From positions 62,001 to 126,000 of the forward strand of contig OZ245887.1 in the NCBI GenBank assembly GCA_965229545.1: DNA of 64,000 nt, read 5' to 3'. This DNA is from Megaera sp965229545 (GTDB taxonomy: Bacteria; Pseudomonadota; Alphaproteobacteria; Rickettsiales; Rickettsiaceae). The notes under the pieces were generated by a model. The model worked only from the letters and a program-made list of their open reading frames with translations, searched no databases and was not told the origin of the DNA. Within the stretch, counting starts at the first letter, position 1, and each line of letters opens with the position of its first letter. Positions 1 through 9,341 of the stretch are shown one piece after another. The position numbers and the translations under genes are program-made.

Positions 1-73
1 ATGCGGGGATTTTAGGTATGATTTACTGGAATTAAAAAATACAACAACTTACACAAAATAAATTGATTGACTC
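1..73 (+). mobile_element. Right end of an IS256-family element (truncated by window edge)
   Basis: The first 73 bases match, in reverse complement, the left end of the IS256-type element at 43315-44685, with one visible base difference (T at position 17). The terminal inverted repeat reads toward ...GATTGACTC at 65-73. Codons from position 2 to the TAA at 59-61 encode the transposase C-terminus (ending NTTTYTK), as in the other copy. The element continues left of the window and has inserted into the kdpB coding region that resumes at 74. Confidence 0.9.
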
Positions 74-423
74 GAAAAAAAGGAGCTATTACAGTCTACT
101 CTATTACTTCTGATTTAGCTAAATATTTTATTATTGTCCCCGCCTTATTTACTACGGTTTTTCCATCTCTATCAAAATTAAATATTATGCAATTCCAATC
201 CATAGATAGTGTATTACTTGCATCTGTTATTTTTAACGGATTAATAATACCATGTCTTCTACCACTAATTTCCTATAATTCAAAAAATGTACAAAACAAA
301 ACATATTTATGGCGGATAATTTTGCTATGTGGTTTTGGAGGAATAGTTTCTCCGCTTCTGTTTATTAAACTAATTGAATTCATAATTTATTTAGCTTATT
401 TCTTTATCTTTTCTGTTTTTTAG
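74..423 (+). pseudogene. kdpB: KdpB (K+-transporting ATPase B subunit) C-terminal remnant
   Basis: The reading frame after the IS256 end encodes the last ~115 residues of a KdpB-like P-type ATPase: KKGAITVYSITSDLAKYF corresponds to the conserved GALTTFSIANDVAKYF region, followed by the NIM and FN(A/G)LII membrane segments and the GIKLID-like end (LFIKLIEF). KdpB is the catalytic subunit of the high-affinity potassium pump KdpFABC in the inner membrane. The phosphorylation and nucleotide-binding domains are absent here; they would lie beyond the IS256 copy. An open frame starting inside the IS would give a chimeric IS-KdpB peptide with no likely function. The C-terminus looks slightly extended (YLAYFFIFSVF), overlapping the start of the kdpC frame. 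Family assignment is firm, loss of function is inferred. Confidence 0.85.
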
Positions 424-812
424 TTATTGGTATATACACTTTAACTATTCATTTAATTAGTAAGACTTTCTGGCCGGAAAAAACCAAGGGGAGTTTAATT
501 ATAGATAAAGAGAAGGGAATTAGAGGATCTTATCTAGTAGCTCAGTATCTTCAAGATGCTAGATATTTTAAGTCTAGACCCAGTATAGATATTAATCCTG
601 ACTGTGATATAGCATTATATAATAAAGATTTTAAAAAAGCTTTAATTCATAATTACGATAAACACTTAAACCATAATGATGTAAGCATGATAACCTCTTC
701 TGCAAGCCTATATGATCCCTTGATTACAAAAGCAGAAGCTATTTTGCAAGCCCGGAGGGTATCTGAAACTCGGGAAGTAAATGTTACTAAAATTTATAAA
801 TTAATCGATTAG
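378..812 (+). pseudogene. kdpC: KdpC (K+-transporting ATPase C subunit), degraded or non-ATG start
   Basis: A frame open from 378 to the TAG at 810-812 encodes a hydrophobic N-terminal helix and then KdpC features: GSLIIDKEKGIRGSYLVAQ, ARYFKSRPS (family YFWGRPS) and SSASLYDPLITKAEAILQARRVSE (family SASGLDPHISPAAA...RVA). KdpC is the periplasm-facing chaperone-like subunit of the Kdp pump. The frame has no ATG, GTG or TTG before the membrane helix; the first sense codon after the upstream TGA is ATT at 378. At ~144 residues it is shorter than usual (~190). With kdpB cut by an IS next door, the operon is almost certainly dead. Assignment is by motif reading only. Confidence 0.75.
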
Positions 813-999
813 AATACATTTCATAAGCAGAAAATATTTTTCGAAGTAGAAATAGTTAATACTTCTATTCTTAACGCAGCCTTAGACGGTTATTAAAGTA
901 AATAGCAATATATTTAAACATGTGGTCAAAGTTGTATCTTGATTATAAATTTTATTTTTACTATTATAACCGAATAATTAAATATTTATTAAAGTAGGA

Positions 1000-2334
1000 A
1001 TGCTAAAAACTGAAAATAATACATCTATAATAACTGAAAATCAGTATTTTACGGAGAACTTTTTCCTTTCGGAAAAGGAGCGCAAAATATATAATAAGTG
1101 GAGAGTGCGAATACTACTTTCAGTTATTTTAGGATATGCTACATTTTACTTATGCCGTCAAAATTTTTCCATGATTATGCCAGCTTTTATGGAAGAATTC
1201 GGTTATACCAAAACAGAGCTGGGGATGGTCTTAACTGTTGCTTCTGTAATTTATGGAATTGGCAAATTTGTTAATGGGTATTTTAGTGATAAATCAAATT
1301 CGAGATATTTTATGCCGCTTGGGCTATTCTGTTCTGGATTAACTACATTTTTTTTAGGATTTTCAGAAAGTTTAATATTCCTTAGTATATTGTGGGTTAT
1401 TAATAATTGGTTTCAATCGATGGGCTGGCCACCAGTAGCTAGGATGTTAACTCACTGGTTTGCGCCAAAAGAACTAGGTACAAAATGGGCGTATGGTGCT
1501 ACTTCCCACCAAGTGGGAGGCGCTATTACTTTAGTATTTACCGGTTATTTAGTTGCTGATTTCGGCTGGAGGGCAGCGTTTTTTATCCCAGCTGTAATTG
1601 CTGTTATAGTTGCTTATATTTTATCTAACAGGTTAAGAGAATCACCAAAAGAACTTGGTTTTCCGCCAGTGGAATTATATAAAGCCCAAGAAATTAATAA
1701 AGAGGATGAAGAAAAAGATAATTTAACTACTGCAGAAATTTTTAGAAAAGTATTTTTTAATATAAATATGTGGTACGTATGTTTGGCTAATATGTGCTTG
1801 TATATTGTAAGATTGGGAGTTATATTTTGGGCTCCTTTATTTTTAAAAGAATTTAAAAATATGGCAATTAATGAAGCTGGATGGCATGTCGCCGCTTATG
1901 AACTTGCTGGATTATTAGGCGGAGTTTCTGCAGGATGGATATCTGATAAAATATTTCATGGTCAACGAGGGCCAATTGGACTGATATTTATGCTTTTTCT
2001 TGCCTGTACAATTTGGGTATTTTGGCAGTTACCATCAGATTATGTAATTTTAAACGGATTAATGATGATTTTAATGGGGTGTTTCGTTTATGGTCCCCAA
2101 ATATTAGCAGGAGTTGCATCTGCGGATTTTGCCTCCAAAAAAGCCATTGGAACAGCAAATGGATTAGTAGGAACAATGGGTTACGTTGGTTCAGGAGTTT
2201 CTGGTGTTTGTGTGGGAATAATCTCTGATAATTGGGGATGGAGCGCGGTTTTCATATTTTTTATAATTTCAGCTCTACTAGGAGGCCTATTCTTTTATTT
2301 AACATGGGAAAGAAAGACTAATCAATTAAGATAG
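1000..2334 (+). CDS. glpT: Glycerol-3-phosphate transporter, MFS/OPA family
   Basis: 444 residues with ~12 hydrophobic segments. The N-terminal YKKWR-like stretch (YNKWRVRILLSVILGYATFY), CRQNFSMIMP and the loop GKFVNGYFSDKSNSRYFMP are typical of the organophosphate:phosphate antiporter (GlpT/UhpT) branch of the major facilitator superfamily. In the inner membrane it would exchange phosphate for host glycerol-3-phosphate, which rickettsiae use for phospholipid synthesis. The length is normal and the gene looks intact. The ATG at 1000 abuts an AGGA (996-999), leaving almost no Shine-Dalgarno spacing, so initiation may be weak or start slightly elsewhere; an in-frame TAA at 979-981 limits extension. 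UhpT-like substrate range cannot be excluded. Confidence 0.88.
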   Translation: MLKTENNTSIITENQYFTENFFLSEKERKIYNKWRVRILLSVILGYATFYLCRQNFSMIMPAFMEEFGYTKTELGMVLTVASVIYGIGKFVNGYFSDKSNSRYFMPLGLFCSGLTTFFLGFSESLIFLSILWVINNWFQSMGWPPVARMLTHWFAPKELGTKWAYGATSHQVGGAITLVFTGYLVADFGWRAAFFIPAVIAVIVAYILSNRLRESPKELGFPPVELYKAQEINKEDEEKDNLTTAEIFRKVFFNINMWYVCLANMCLYIVRLGVIFWAPLFLKEFKNMAINEAGWHVAAYELAGLLGGVSAGWISDKIFHGQRGPIGLIFMLFLACTIWVFWQLPSDYVILNGLMMILMGCFVYGPQILAGVASADFASKKAIGTANGLVGTMGYVGSGVSGVCVGIISDNWGWSAVFIFFIISALLGGLFFYLTWERKTNQLR

Positions 2335-2337
2335 CTT

Positions 2338-2363
2338 AAATAGTAAAATAATATTTACTATTT
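2338..2363. terminator. Hairpin between convergent glpT and midA
   Basis: AAATAGTAAA at 2338-2347 and TTTACTATTT at 2354-2363 form a perfect 10-bp stem with a 6-base loop, immediately after the glpT stop and before the end of midA on the other strand. There is no long T-tract, so a bidirectional terminator or mRNA 3' stabiliser is inferred from position and symmetry. Confidence 0.55.
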
Positions 2364-2394
2364 ACAGAGTGTATAAACTCACTTTGTGATTGTG

Positions 2395-3477
2395 TTACCT
2401 AAAAGAGCTATATTCCATAACTTTAAATATTTCTCCCATTTGTTCTTTCGCAATAAGCCTCTGAAGTTGTGCATCTAGAATAACGGCCTCCTTTATGGAG
2501 GATGTACTTTTCAGTAATTGTTGGCGAATAATTATACCCCAATTTACTAAAAAGTCACCTTGGGAAGAAATAACAATATTTTTGATTCCTTTTTGCAGGA
2601 TGGCATTTTTGAGGGCATTAAAATCAACGTGTGCACTAAGATCAGCTTCCCCAAGTGATTCAAAGATTGGTTGATATTTATGATTTTTTATTGCCTGCAA
2701 AGTTGAGTTATACTGGCTCCTATTACGTTCTGTGTGGTTAATATTATAACCGTAATCTATAACTAAGCAGACACCTTTAACTTTTCTCAGATGAACTGCT
2801 ATTTTACGTGTTATTTCTAACGCTTCGGCTGATTCTTCTATTAACGCTCCGTCCTGAGCGTTTTTGTGGTCAATATTTAATTGGTGTAATAAAGCCTTAT
2901 TTAATTCTATCTTATCGAATTTAAGTCTACCATCTATGGGATCGCATATTATTATCGATTCATACCATGTTTGGAGAATTTTTATATACTGTTTAATAGG
3001 TAGGGCATCAAAAAATTCGTTACCAATAATAATACAAGGGATGAATGGAAGTTCATTAAGATTGTTAATCCATGTTATATTTGAATTAATCAAAGAAAGA
3101 TTAGTTTTTTGCTTTTTTATAAAATTTTTATTTATTTCATAGAAAAAAATTTTAGCCGCTTGTGCAAATTCAGGTACTAATTTAGCTACTCGCATTAAAT
3201 CACGCATTAATATTCCCAGCCCCGGTCCAAGTTCAATAAGAGCAAAATTCTTCGGACGGCCTAACTGCTCCCATTTATTAATTGCCCAAAATCCAACAGT
3301 TTCCCCAAAAAGTTGAGAAATTTCTGGTGCAGTAATAAAATCACCATCTACACCTATTGAGGTTTTAGACCTATAGTATGAGCTAGGGTTAATTGACGAT
3401 ATCTCCCTCATCAGATCATCAAGTTTAATATAGCCTAATTTACTAATGATTGACCTTATTTTTGAATCTATCGCCAT
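2395..3477 (-). CDS. MidA/NDUFAF7-type SAM-dependent methyltransferase
   Basis: 360 residues of the DUF185/MidA family. Visible hallmarks are GDFITAPEISQLFGETVGFW near residue 45, the SAM-binding LIELGPGLGILMRDLMR near residue 80, GNEFFDALPIKQY near 150, and LVIDYGY plus DLSAHVDF toward the C-terminus. The mitochondrial homologue NDUFAF7 methylates an arginine in a complex I subunit, so a role in respiratory complex I assembly is plausible but inferred. The start overlaps the 3' end of lgt by 35 bases on the same strand, so the two are probably co-transcribed. Length is normal and no break is seen. Confidence 0.88.
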   Translation of the reverse strand: MAIDSKIRSIISKLGYIKLDDLMREISSINPSSYYRSKTSIGVDGDFITAPEISQLFGETVGFWAINKWEQLGRPKNFALIELGPGLGILMRDLMRVAKLVPEFAQAAKIFFYEINKNFIKKQKTNLSLINSNITWINNLNELPFIPCIIIGNEFFDALPIKQYIKILQTWYESIIICDPIDGRLKFDKIELNKALLHQLNIDHKNAQDGALIEESAEALEITRKIAVHLRKVKGVCLVIDYGYNINHTERNRSQYNSTLQAIKNHKYQPIFESLGEADLSAHVDFNALKNAILQKGIKNIVISSQGDFLVNWGIIIRQQLLKSTSSIKEAVILDAQLQRLIAKEQMGEIFKVMEYSSFR

Positions 3478-4267
3478 TTTTTATAGTATTTTTATTGCTA
3501 TAGTTGAATAAATATGACCCTAGTAGAATCATAGGGATACATAATATTTGACCTAAGGTAAAATATTTAAAAATAAAACCAATTTTAACATCCGGTTCTC
3601 TAAAAAACTCGACAAAGACTCTAAAACTACCATAAAAAATTAGAAATATGCCAGACATCTTACCGGGGTTCTGGAGAAATTTGCGCTTATAAGCAAAATG
3701 CAGCATTATGTAGAATAAAACCAATCCTTCTAAAAATGCCTCATATAATTGACTAGGATGCCTAGGTAAACCATCACTATATGGAAAAATTACTGACCAA
3801 GGTAGATTGGTTGGCCGGCCATATAGCTCTGCATTTACGAAATTAGCTGCTCTGCCTAAGAACAGGCCGATTGGTGCTACAGTTGCTAAAATATCGGAAA
3901 AGGAAAGAAATATAATATGTTTTTTTCTACAATATAAATATGCAGCTATACCTAAACCAAATATTCCTCCGTGAAAAGACATACCTCCTTCGTAGGTTTT
4001 TAAAATATCAATTGGATTAGCTAAATATTTTTCCGGATCGTAGAATAAAACATGGCCAAGCCTCCCACCGATAATAATTGCAATAATAGCCCAACTGATA
4101 AAATCTTCAGTGTGGTTTTTGCTAATGCCAATTGGGTATAATAAGATCAATTTATTTGCATAATACCACCCAAGCAATATACCGACTACATAAGAGAGCG
4201 AATACCATGATATCGCTAAAGGACCTACAGAAAATATTACCGGGTTGATATTTGGAAAATCAATCAT
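3443..4267 (-). CDS. lgt: Prolipoprotein diacylglyceryl transferase
   Basis: 274 residues with about seven membrane segments. Lgt signatures are present: GGRLGHVLFYDP, YEGGMSFHGGIFG (catalytic HGG region) and GRAANFVNAELYGRPT (family GRIGNFINGELWGR). It transfers diacylglycerol from phosphatidylglycerol to the lipobox cysteine of prolipoproteins in the inner membrane, the first step of lipoprotein maturation. Its 3' end overlaps midA, and hemA lies 18 bases upstream, so hemA-lgt-midA forms a tight minus-strand operon. It looks intact. Confidence 0.95.
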   Translation of the reverse strand: MIDFPNINPVIFSVGPLAISWYSLSYVVGILLGWYYANKLILLYPIGISKNHTEDFISWAIIAIIIGGRLGHVLFYDPEKYLANPIDILKTYEGGMSFHGGIFGLGIAAYLYCRKKHIIFLSFSDILATVAPIGLFLGRAANFVNAELYGRPTNLPWSVIFPYSDGLPRHPSQLYEAFLEGLVLFYIMLHFAYKRKFLQNPGKMSGIFLIFYGSFRVFVEFFREPDVKIGFIFKYFTLGQILCIPMILLGSYLFNYSNKNTIKNGDRFKNKVNH

Positions 4268-4285
4268 ATGAGAGGATCACTTGGT

Positions 4286-5509
4286 TTAAGCGGCTTCTTC
4301 AAATTCTAGTTTAATACCAAGTTCAGTAAACACATCAACTAAAGCCAGGGTTAATTGCTCAATCATTTGATCTGTATGAGCGGGGGTAGGAGTAATTCTA
4401 AGGCGCTCTGTACCGCGTGGAACGGTTGGAAAATTTATGTGCTGAACAAAAATATTATGTCTTTCAATTAGCAACTGGGAAGCTAATCTAGCATTTTTGG
4501 GATCCCCAATGACTATCGGCACAATATGACTTTTGTTACGATAAAAGTTAATACCTGTTTCGGCAAAAGATTTTTTAACTTTAGCTACCACTTCTTGGTG
4601 CTTTGTTCTTTCTTCTTCTGAATTTTTTAGGTGAATAATACTAGCTTTTGCTGCAGCAGTGATTACAGGAGGGAGTGAAGTAGTAAAAATAAAACCGCTA
4701 GCAGTCGACCTAATGGCATCTATCATATTTTTATTCCCTGCTATATATCCACCAATAACCCCATAAGCTTTAGCAAGAGTTCCTTGAATAATATCTATCT
4801 CGTTTTCAAATCCAAGCATATTAGCAATACCAGCTCCCCCTTTACCATAAAGACCAACACTATGAACTTCATCGATATAAGTCATTGCATTATATTTCTT
4901 AGCTAAGGAGCAGATATCTTGTATAGGCGATATTTGACCATCCATGGAGTAAGCAGATTCAAAAACAATAATTTTAGGTTTTTTGATATCAACCGTCTTA
5001 AGAAGTTCTTCTAAGTGGTTCATATTTAAGTGTTTATATATATGCTTTTCACATCTTGAATTCCTAATACCTGCTACCATAGAAGCATGGTTAAGTTCAT
5101 CAGAGAAGAAAATCAAATCAGGAATGATCTTTGCAAGTGAAGTAAGAGTAGCATCATTAGAAACATATCCGGAAGTAAATACTAGTGCAGAGCCTTTGCT
5201 ATGAAGATCAGCAATTTCATTTTCTAATTCTTGAATAGAGTAGTTATTACCGCCGATGTTCCTAGTACCTCCAGAACCTACTCCATTATCAAGGAGAACT
5301 TGGGCTGCAGCTTGCAAAACAGTAGGGTGCTGACTCATTCCGAGATAATCATTTATACACCACATTATAACGTATTTTCTTTTATCTTTGCCCCAGATAG
5401 CTTTGGGAAACTCTCCAGCTTTTCTTTGTAAGCCTATAAAATTTCTATATCTGCCTTCTGCTTTTATTTGATTAACTTGTTTTTCAAAAGCAGCTTGATA
5501 ATTATACAT
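4286..5509 (-). CDS. hemA: 5-aminolevulinate synthase
   Basis: 407 residues, a PLP-dependent alpha-oxoamine synthase. It condenses glycine with succinyl-CoA to 5-aminolevulinate, the alphaproteobacterial (Shemin) entry to haem. Visible motifs are MWCINDYLGMSQHP, GSGGTRNIGGN, HSKGSALVFTSGYVSNDATL, TYIDEVHSVGLYG, and the PLP-lysine segment QGTLAKAYGVIGGYIAG near residue 245. ALAS-specific context (RNSRCEKHIYKHLNMNHLE) favours ALAS over 2-amino-3-ketobutyrate ligase or BioF. The ATG follows GGGATGTG, a usable ribosome site. It heads the hemA-lgt-midA cluster. Confidence 0.95.
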   Translation of the reverse strand: MYNYQAAFEKQVNQIKAEGRYRNFIGLQRKAGEFPKAIWGKDKRKYVIMWCINDYLGMSQHPTVLQAAAQVLLDNGVGSGGTRNIGGNNYSIQELENEIADLHSKGSALVFTSGYVSNDATLTSLAKIIPDLIFFSDELNHASMVAGIRNSRCEKHIYKHLNMNHLEELLKTVDIKKPKIIVFESAYSMDGQISPIQDICSLAKKYNAMTYIDEVHSVGLYGKGGAGIANMLGFENEIDIIQGTLAKAYGVIGGYIAGNKNMIDAIRSTASGFIFTTSLPPVITAAAKASIIHLKNSEEERTKHQEVVAKVKKSFAETGINFYRNKSHIVPIVIGDPKNARLASQLLIERHNIFVQHINFPTVPRGTERLRITPTPAHTDQMIEQLTLALVDVFTELGIKLEFEEAA

Positions 5510-5568
5510 TCACATCCCTGTATTATAACCTAGTTCAATATACATATAATTAGTTATTTTAGAAATAT

Positions 5569-6423
5569 TTAATTTTTTAATTTACTATTATTTTGTGAAT
5601 TACCAGTGGTATTGTGTCTCATAAGGTAATTGAATTCTGCCCCTAGGATAAAAATCATGTTAACTATATAGAAAAAAATGAGGGTGACTATGATACTTCC
5701 TAAAGAGCCATAAATTATGTTTAATTGGTTATAATAAACAAGGTAAGTTGATAATAGATATCCACTTAATATCCAAAGCAATACACTTAAAAAGGCTCCT
5801 GGTATAACCTCTGAAAATTTAAGTTTTACATTTGGAATGAGGTAATATAGAGAACAGACAGTTATAAATAGGCATAAAAATACTAAAAAATACCTAGAAA
5901 AATTTAATATTGTTTTATAGTCTTCTATCATCTTCATAAAACTCGGAAGTTTTTGTAGGCCAATAGGAATTATAATAAGTAATAACATAGCAAGAGATAT
6001 CAGAGTACTTATAAACAAGAATTGGGCGATACTCGACATTCTCCTTAAGAAATAATTTGGCGGTGATTTGATTTCGTAAACACGGTTTAGTATGGTTCTT
6101 AGACATTCTACAAAAGACGAAGAGGTCCATAAACTTCCTACAATAGCAAGAGTTAAAAGCCCTTGAGGAGGAGTAGTCATAAGTTCTTTAACTCTACTTC
6201 TAATTGAGTCAATTGATTGAGGTGGCATATTTTCAAGAGCAAGCTGAATAAATTTTTCTCCTAGTTCTGATACTCCAAAAAAACCTGTAAAAGCTAAAAT
6301 AAAAATAAAAAACGGAAAAATTGAAAGTAATACCATGAATGACATATAGCCTGAATGTTCAATCCCATCATGGTCGATCATTTTAACTATAGCTTGGTAT
6401 AAATTAACAATAATTTTTTTCAT
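5569..6423 (-). CDS. YihY/virulence factor BrkB family inner-membrane protein
   Basis: 284 residues with six hydrophobic segments and the YihY/BrkB landmarks GYMSFMVLLSIFPFFIFILAF near the N-terminus, GSLWTSSSFVECLRTILNRVYE, and PNVKLKFSEVIPGAFLSVLLW. Older annotation as ribonuclease BN is not supported for this family; the function is unclear. An IS630 copy ends only 3 bases before the ATG, so the natural leader and ribosome-binding site are displaced. The only purine-rich stretch is AAAGG in the IS end about 15 bases upstream. The coding frame itself is intact, so the gene may be recently silenced or expressed from the IS. Confidence 0.82.
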   Translation of the reverse strand: MKKIIVNLYQAIVKMIDHDGIEHSGYMSFMVLLSIFPFFIFILAFTGFFGVSELGEKFIQLALENMPPQSIDSIRSRVKELMTTPPQGLLTLAIVGSLWTSSSFVECLRTILNRVYEIKSPPNYFLRRMSSIAQFLFISTLISLAMLLLIIIPIGLQKLPSFMKMIEDYKTILNFSRYFLVFLCLFITVCSLYYLIPNVKLKFSEVIPGAFLSVLLWILSGYLLSTYLVYYNQLNIIYGSLGSIIVTLIFFYIVNMIFILGAEFNYLMRHNTTGNSQNNSKLKN

Positions 6424-6426
6424 TTA

Positions 6427-7558
6427 TTACTCTGGCCTTTAAATATTGAACATTATATAGTAGCATAAGCTATTTCTTTCTTTTTAAAATAATTTTGAAT
6501 TTTTATACCATTAAACTGAATTTGTGTTAAATAGGACCGTACATTAATTGTTAAATCTTTTACTGATTTTAGTACTCGAAAATTATTGGAGTTAGCTTTG
6601 ACATCTTGGTTTACAAGTTCTTGTGGATTCATATCAGGACAATATGATGGTAAATAAAACAATTCTAGCTTGTCCTTATGTCTTTCTACATAAGCTTTTA
6701 CCTTTTTACTGTGATGCACTCTATGATTATCTAATATCAAAAATATTTTCTGCTTAATTTGTCTGATCAGTCTACCTAAAAATTCAATACACTTTTTGCT
6801 GGTAAAATTATCTTCAAATACCATCCAGTTCATAAACCCTTGCGGACTAATAGCAGCTAGCATATTACATCTAAATCTTGAGCCACTTTTCTTGATTGCT
6901 GGGGTCTTGCCTTTAAGACCATATGTTTTACCTCGATTATCTGTTGATTGTATCCCCATTTCATCTCCCCAATAAATTCTAGCACTTTCTTTCATTGCAC
7001 GAGACTTGATTTCTGGATATGTGACTGTTAACCATTCTTTTATCTTCTCTGGATTACGTTGATAGGCTGATTTAATTGGTTTTTGAGACGTAAAACCCAA
7101 TCTATTCATAATTTTTCTTATAGAACGCCTGTTATACTGATAAAGGTAATTGGATTCTATATATTCTTGTACCACTTTACTATTCCATAACGTATAATCC
7201 ATTCCCAATTCATCAGGTGTATGTGATAAAATTTTAGATTTTAATTCCTCTTCTTGATTTTTACTGATTTTAGATCCTGTTCCTACCTTTACTCCTCGCT
7301 TCTTATAGCGAAAGCTTTCTTCCTTATAAATTTTGTACTCTTTAAGATATTTCCATATAGAACTCCTAGAAAACCCAAAGGTAATAGATGCTTATTTCTT
7401 GCTTATTCCATGTATAACTATTGCTTCCACTGCTTTCTTTCTTAATATCTTGAGATCGCTTGGTGATAATTTTTTATTAGACATTTTGTTATTACTCTCG
7501 ATACAATATCATTATATCATTTCTCTAATGTTAGTTCAATATTTAAAGGCCGGAGTAA
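6427..7558 (-). mobile_element. IS630-family element, copy A (1132 bp)
   Basis: A 1132-bp element with terminal inverted repeats beginning TTACTCYGGCCTTTAAATAT and flanked by TA on both sides (6425-6426 and 7559-7560), the target duplication expected for IS630/Tc1-type elements. It carries one transposase gene, inactivated here by a nonsense codon. Three more copies lie at 9342-10472, 40475-41606 and 60462-61593. It sits directly upstream of the yihY start codon. Confidence 0.93.
6453..7484 (-). pseudogene. IS630 transposase, nonsense mutant (copy A)
   Basis: The 344-codon frame aligns end to end with the intact transposase of the copies at 40549 and 60488, but the codon for Gln in GISKKQAS is TAA instead of CAA near codon 31. 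The remaining downstream frame (6453-7208) keeps the DDE catalytic core: DEMGIQSTD, LDNHRVHHSKK and YLPSYCPDMNPQELVNQD. The N-terminal helix-turn-helix needed for end binding is separated by the stop, so the protein is probably inactive. Small differences from the other copies (KKSG, FRC) show it is not a very recent duplicate. Confidence 0.9.
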
Positions 7559-7669
7559 TATAATATTTGTTCTTTCCAGTTGTAAAATGTTGACTTAGGT
7601 ATATATGTTTTATTCAACTTTTTCAATTGCTTATTAAATTAAAGCTCATTAGCTGTTAGATAAATGTTG

Positions 7670-7738
7670 TGCGCCAGGGGGTATACTAGGCCACTAAAAA
7701 AGAATCTGCGCCAAGCATACTAGTCCACCCCTGCGCCA
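7670..7738 (+). repeat. IS21 left-end repeats (three TGCGCCA boxes)
   Basis: TGCGCCA occurs at 7670-7676, 7707-7713 and 7732-7738, each followed by A or G. The first two are followed or preceded by TACTAG-like sequence. Repeated boxes inside the terminus, upstream of istA, match the known layout of IS21-family ends, where multiple transposase-binding sites lie. Function is inferred. Confidence 0.6.
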
Positions 7739-9225
7739 GGTGAGAAGTCCACTTTCAAAAGAAAAGAACAATGCTAATTTAGTTAATTTATTTGTTAACT
7801 AAATTAGAGTTTAAATTAAATTGAATGAGGAAATATAGTATGTCAACAATTAGAGAAGTGCTGTACCAGCACATCAAAGGTAACAGCCAAAGACAGATAG
7901 CCAGATCATTTGATCTATCGAGGGATACAATAAGAAAATATATTGAATTAGCAAGACAAGAAAATCTCAGTATTTTAGCTAGTGATTCTGAATTAAACAG
8001 GATAGCAATCAAGGTTGAAGAAAAATTATATAAGAACGAACCTATACAGAAAGCATCTGCGATGATAATGCTTGCAGAATATAATGAGGCAATAGGGAAC
8101 TGGCTAAAACAAAGAAGTATAACCCACACCCAAATTTGGCGTTTACTATTATCAGAAGGTGTGAAAGTAAGTAATCGGAGTATTAACCGATATATTCAAA
8201 AAGCTTTTCCTAAGCTACCCAAGAGTACTATTCATATAAAGACTGAACCGGGTCAAGAAGCTCAGGTAGATTTTGGTTATATTGGCAAGATTCAGGATGT
8301 TAATGGTAAAAATAGAAAACTTTATGCTTTTGTAATGACTCTGTCCAATAGTCGTTATCGTTACGTAGAGTTTGCTTTTTCACAGGACCAAGTTAGTTGG
8401 GCTCAGCTCCATGTAAATGCTTTCAACTTTTTTGGTGGTGTACCCAGTAGAGTAATATTGGATAATTTAAAAGCCGGGGTCATTAAACCTGATATTTATG
8501 ACCATACTTTAAATGAGACTTATTCAGAATTATCAAGGTTTTATGGTTTTACAATAGATCCAACTAAAGTTTTTAAGCCGGAGCATAAAGGCAAAGTGGA
8601 GCGCTCTATTAGGATAGTTAGAGAACAACTTATAGCCGGTAAATCATATAGCAATATTATAGAGGCTAATATTGAAGCGATCAAGTGGTGTAAAAATGAA
8701 ATATCACATAGAATATGTACTACAACAGGATCAAAGCCAATTGATACATTTTTATTGGAAGAAAAGGAATGTTTACTTCCTATACCGTCAGGTATTTTTG
8801 ATATGCCGATTTGGACTACCTGCACAGTACAAAAAGATCACCATTTTATGGTCAAAGATAATTTTTATTCGGTGCCAACAAAATATATCGGGGAAGAGGT
8901 TAGTATTCGTATTGGGCTAAAGACCGTTACAGCTTATTATAAACACCAGATCATAAAACCCATCCGAGGAATTATAATAAAGGTCAATGGATTACCGACG
9001 AAAAAGATTACCCAAAATCTGCTTTATATTATTTAGAGAATAATCCTGAGAAATGTTTAAGTTGTGCTAAAGGCATAGGTAATTCTACATACCAGGTAAT
9101 AAGCAGAATTCTTGCATCAGGCGGTAGAATATCACTACGTAAAGTTCAAGGTATTTTAAGATTATCGCAGACATACGGTAATGACAGACTAGAAGCTGCA
9201 TGTTTGCGAGCTGTGTCTTATGATA

Positions 9226-9339
9226 TTACTCCGGCCTTTAAATATTGAACTAACATTAGAGAAATGATATAATGATATTGTATCAAGAGTAATAACAAAA
9301 TGTCTAATAAAAAATTATCACCAAGCGATCTCAAGATAT
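9226..9339 (+). mobile_element. Solo 114-bp left end of IS630
   Basis: A 114-bp stretch identical to the first bases of the IS630 copies, including the transposase start, ends exactly at an internal TA (9340-9341), where a complete IS630 copy begins. It retains the six-A version of the AAAAAATTATC run, whereas the adjacent full copy has five. This looks like an IS630 that inserted into its own sequence at TA, followed by loss of the repeated remainder through recombination. Confidence 0.85.
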
Positions 9340-9341
9340 TA

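Noticed and set aside
67..423. Open frame beginning in the IS256 end and running into kdpB
   Set aside because: A chimera of IS tail and KdpB C-terminus from a TTG within the inverted repeat; annotated as kdpB remnant from 74 instead.
7670..7738. TGCGCCA boxes as a CRISPR-like or iteron array
   Set aside because: Only three copies with unequal spacing (37 and 25 bases), next to istA; best explained as IS21 end repeats.
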